Assembly (NCBI GenBank): GCA_019686145.1
Contig: JADGHK010000129.1
Coordinates: 1 to 6,774, forward strand
DNA: 6,774 nucleotides
Origin: Bryobacteraceae bacterium
Lineage (GTDB): Bacteria > Acidobacteriota > Terriglobia > Bryobacterales > Bryobacteraceae
Direction of reading: 5' to 3'
Position 1 is the first letter of the stretch; every line of letters starts with the position of its first letter. Below, in pieces: positions 5,645-6,774 of this stretch. Under the pieces are notes generated by a model. That model saw only the letters and a program-made list of their open reading frames with translations, was not told the DNA's origin and ran no database searches. The translations under genes and the position numbers were made by a program.

Positions 5645-6774
5645 TCAGCGCGATGCCATGGCATCCTGGATCAACGACCACATTCTGTCGACGATCCCAT
5701 CCCAGGTGCTGTTTTCCAGGAGCGGCCTAACATCTTCGCGCCGGGCCTGCTGTTGGACAGAATCCGCGCGCAACAGGCGTTCAATCGCATCGACCCACGC
5801 CTCGGCGCCGTCGGCAATAATGACGACTCTTCGATACGCCGCGACGACATCGGGAACCGATGTGCTGACAACGTCCTTCCCGCCCGCCAGATACTCCAGA
5901 GTCTTCGTAGGGCTGATGTAACGCGTAGCTTTGTTGAGGGCGAACGGCATAGTGGCTACGTCGAAGCCCTTCAGGAACGCCGGCAGATCCTCATAACGCT
6001 GTTGTCCGAAATAGTGAATATTGGCCGCCTGCGGCAGTTCCGTTGGACTCACCTTTGCCGTCGGACCGATGAGGATCCATTGCCATTCCGGGCGGCGGGC
6101 CGCCACCTGAGCGATAAGCGGCCAATCGATGCGCTCGTCCAGGACGCCGAAGTATCCGAGGCGAGGGGAGGGGATTGAGGATAGACGAGCGGGAATTCTT
6201 GTCTGTGGGGCAAAGACTTTCTCGTAATGGTTGAGGTCTATGCCGCTGGGGAAGCAATGTACGCGAGGATGCCTCGACTTCCGCGCCTCGTACAGTGATT
6301 TCCCGCCTGTGAATACAAGGTCCACCTCCTTCATCAACTGAATTTCGAGCATGCGCATCTCCTCGGTTCCGTCCCGGAAGCTTGTCAGGTCGTCCATACA
6401 GTCGTAGACAGAGAGCGTTGTTGCCGGCTTGGCCAGCGCTACTAAGTGATCTGCGCGAGGCGAGAAGACCCATAAGACGATCCGCGCCCAGGGTTGTGCG
6501 AGAAGTTGCGGGAGCAGGGGCCGCCACACTTCTGTGCCGGCGTCACCGGCGTGTCCTGGTAGGTGCGGGGGAAAAATTGGACGGAGAACTTTGACGCCGC
6601 TCTCGCCCTGCCGCTCTTGAAAATGCGGCCGCTCGACATCTTTCATTACCACCGGAGGCTCTACATACAGGACGTTGCAGCGGCGTGAGAATCGCGACAT
6701 TAGTTGCTGGGGACGCTGCCAGACATGGTCCCAATTCAGGTGTGACAGGCACAGAAGGAGCAATTCCTGATCTC
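5645..6774 (-). CDS. GT-B glycosyltransferase (family 1/4-like), N-terminus at or beyond window edge
   Basis: A cytoplasmic GT-B glycosyltransferase, probably adding a sugar during synthesis of a surface glycan; donor and acceptor are unknown. Counting from the TTG at 6763, the N-terminal Rossmann domain holds CLSHLNWDHVWQRPQQLMSR (5-24), a hallmark of a GT group often found with exopolysaccharide or UDP-galactopyranose-mutase genes, then VLYVEPP (31-37), YDCMDDLTSF (120-129) and LVFTGGKSLYEARK (149-162). FPSGIDLNHY (171-180) marks the linker. The C-terminal nucleotide-sugar domain shows LGYFGVLDERIDW (202-214), WILIGP (229-234), NIHYFGQQRYEDLPAFLKGF (248-267) and SPTKTLEYLAGG (284-295), which corresponds to the donor-binding E-x7-E region. 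The frame remains open to the right edge (reading D-Q-E before the TTG), and TTG has no properly spaced Shine-Dalgarno sequence, so the true start is probably a few codons outside. It lies 37 bp upstream of the C39 gene on the same strand and is likely its operon partner. Confidence 0.9.
   Translation of the reverse strand, partial: DQELLLLCLSHLNWDHVWQRPQQLMSRFSRRCNVLYVEPPVVMKDVERPHFQERQGESGVKVLRPIFPPHLPGHAGDAGTEVWRPLLPQLLAQPWARIVLWVFSPRADHLVALAKPATTLSVYDCMDDLTSFRDGTEEMRMLEIQLMKEVDLVFTGGKSLYEARKSRHPRVHCFPSGIDLNHYEKVFAPQTRIPARLSSIPSPRLGYFGVLDERIDWPLIAQVAARRPEWQWILIGPTAKVSPTELPQAANIHYFGQQRYEDLPAFLKGFDVATMPFALNKATRYISPTKTLEYLAGGKDVVSTSVPDVVAAYRRVVIIADGAEAWVDAIERLLRADSVQQQARREDVRPLLENSTWDGIVDRMWSLIQDAMASR

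Overview
The window looks like chromosomal DNA from a moderately GC-rich Gram-negative (diderm) bacterium. It encodes an RND-type inner-membrane pump, an outer-membrane beta-barrel protein and several Sec-exported proteins. The phylum cannot be read off safely. Acidobacteriota or a proteobacterium would both fit, and this is only an impression from protein style. No RNA genes, insertion sequences, CRISPR arrays, integrases or long repeats were seen. The six coding regions fill nearly all of the window.

Layout, left to right. (1) The + strand opens inside the last third of a CzcA-like heavy-metal-efflux (HME) RND transporter, which ends at 1075. (2) Convergent with it, 39 bp away, is a minus-strand gene for an exported endonuclease/exonuclease/phosphatase (EEP, DNase I-like fold) protein with an intact catalytic set. 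(3) A divergent intergenic region of about 300 bp separates it from a small + strand gene (3026-3424). That gene encodes a PA2779-type protein: signal peptide, short charged helical domain, a Gly-Gly pair and a C-terminal hydrophobic helix. (4) Only 15 bp further on, and convergent, is the end of a minus-strand operon that reads right to left: a GT-B glycosyltransferase (open at the right window edge), an exported C39-type cysteine peptidase, and a TPR / POTRA-like / outer-membrane beta-barrel protein. The last two overlap by 4 bp (ATGA), so their translation is probably coupled.

The most interesting part is 3026-5607. In Pseudomonas and relatives, a C39-peptidase-plus-TPR protein (PA2778 type) is typically found next to a PA2779-type small membrane protein. 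Here the peptidase is a separate protein, and the TPR part is joined to what looks like one POTRA domain and an Omp85-like barrel. The small PA2779-type protein carries Gly-Gly immediately before its C-terminal membrane helix. C39 peptidases classically cut after Gly-Gly. A testable idea is that the exported C39 protein cuts this partner in the periplasm, with the TPR/barrel protein as the outer-membrane component. The upstream glycosyltransferase raises the alternative that the cassette handles a surface glycan. These functional links are inference; the gene families are well supported by visible motifs.
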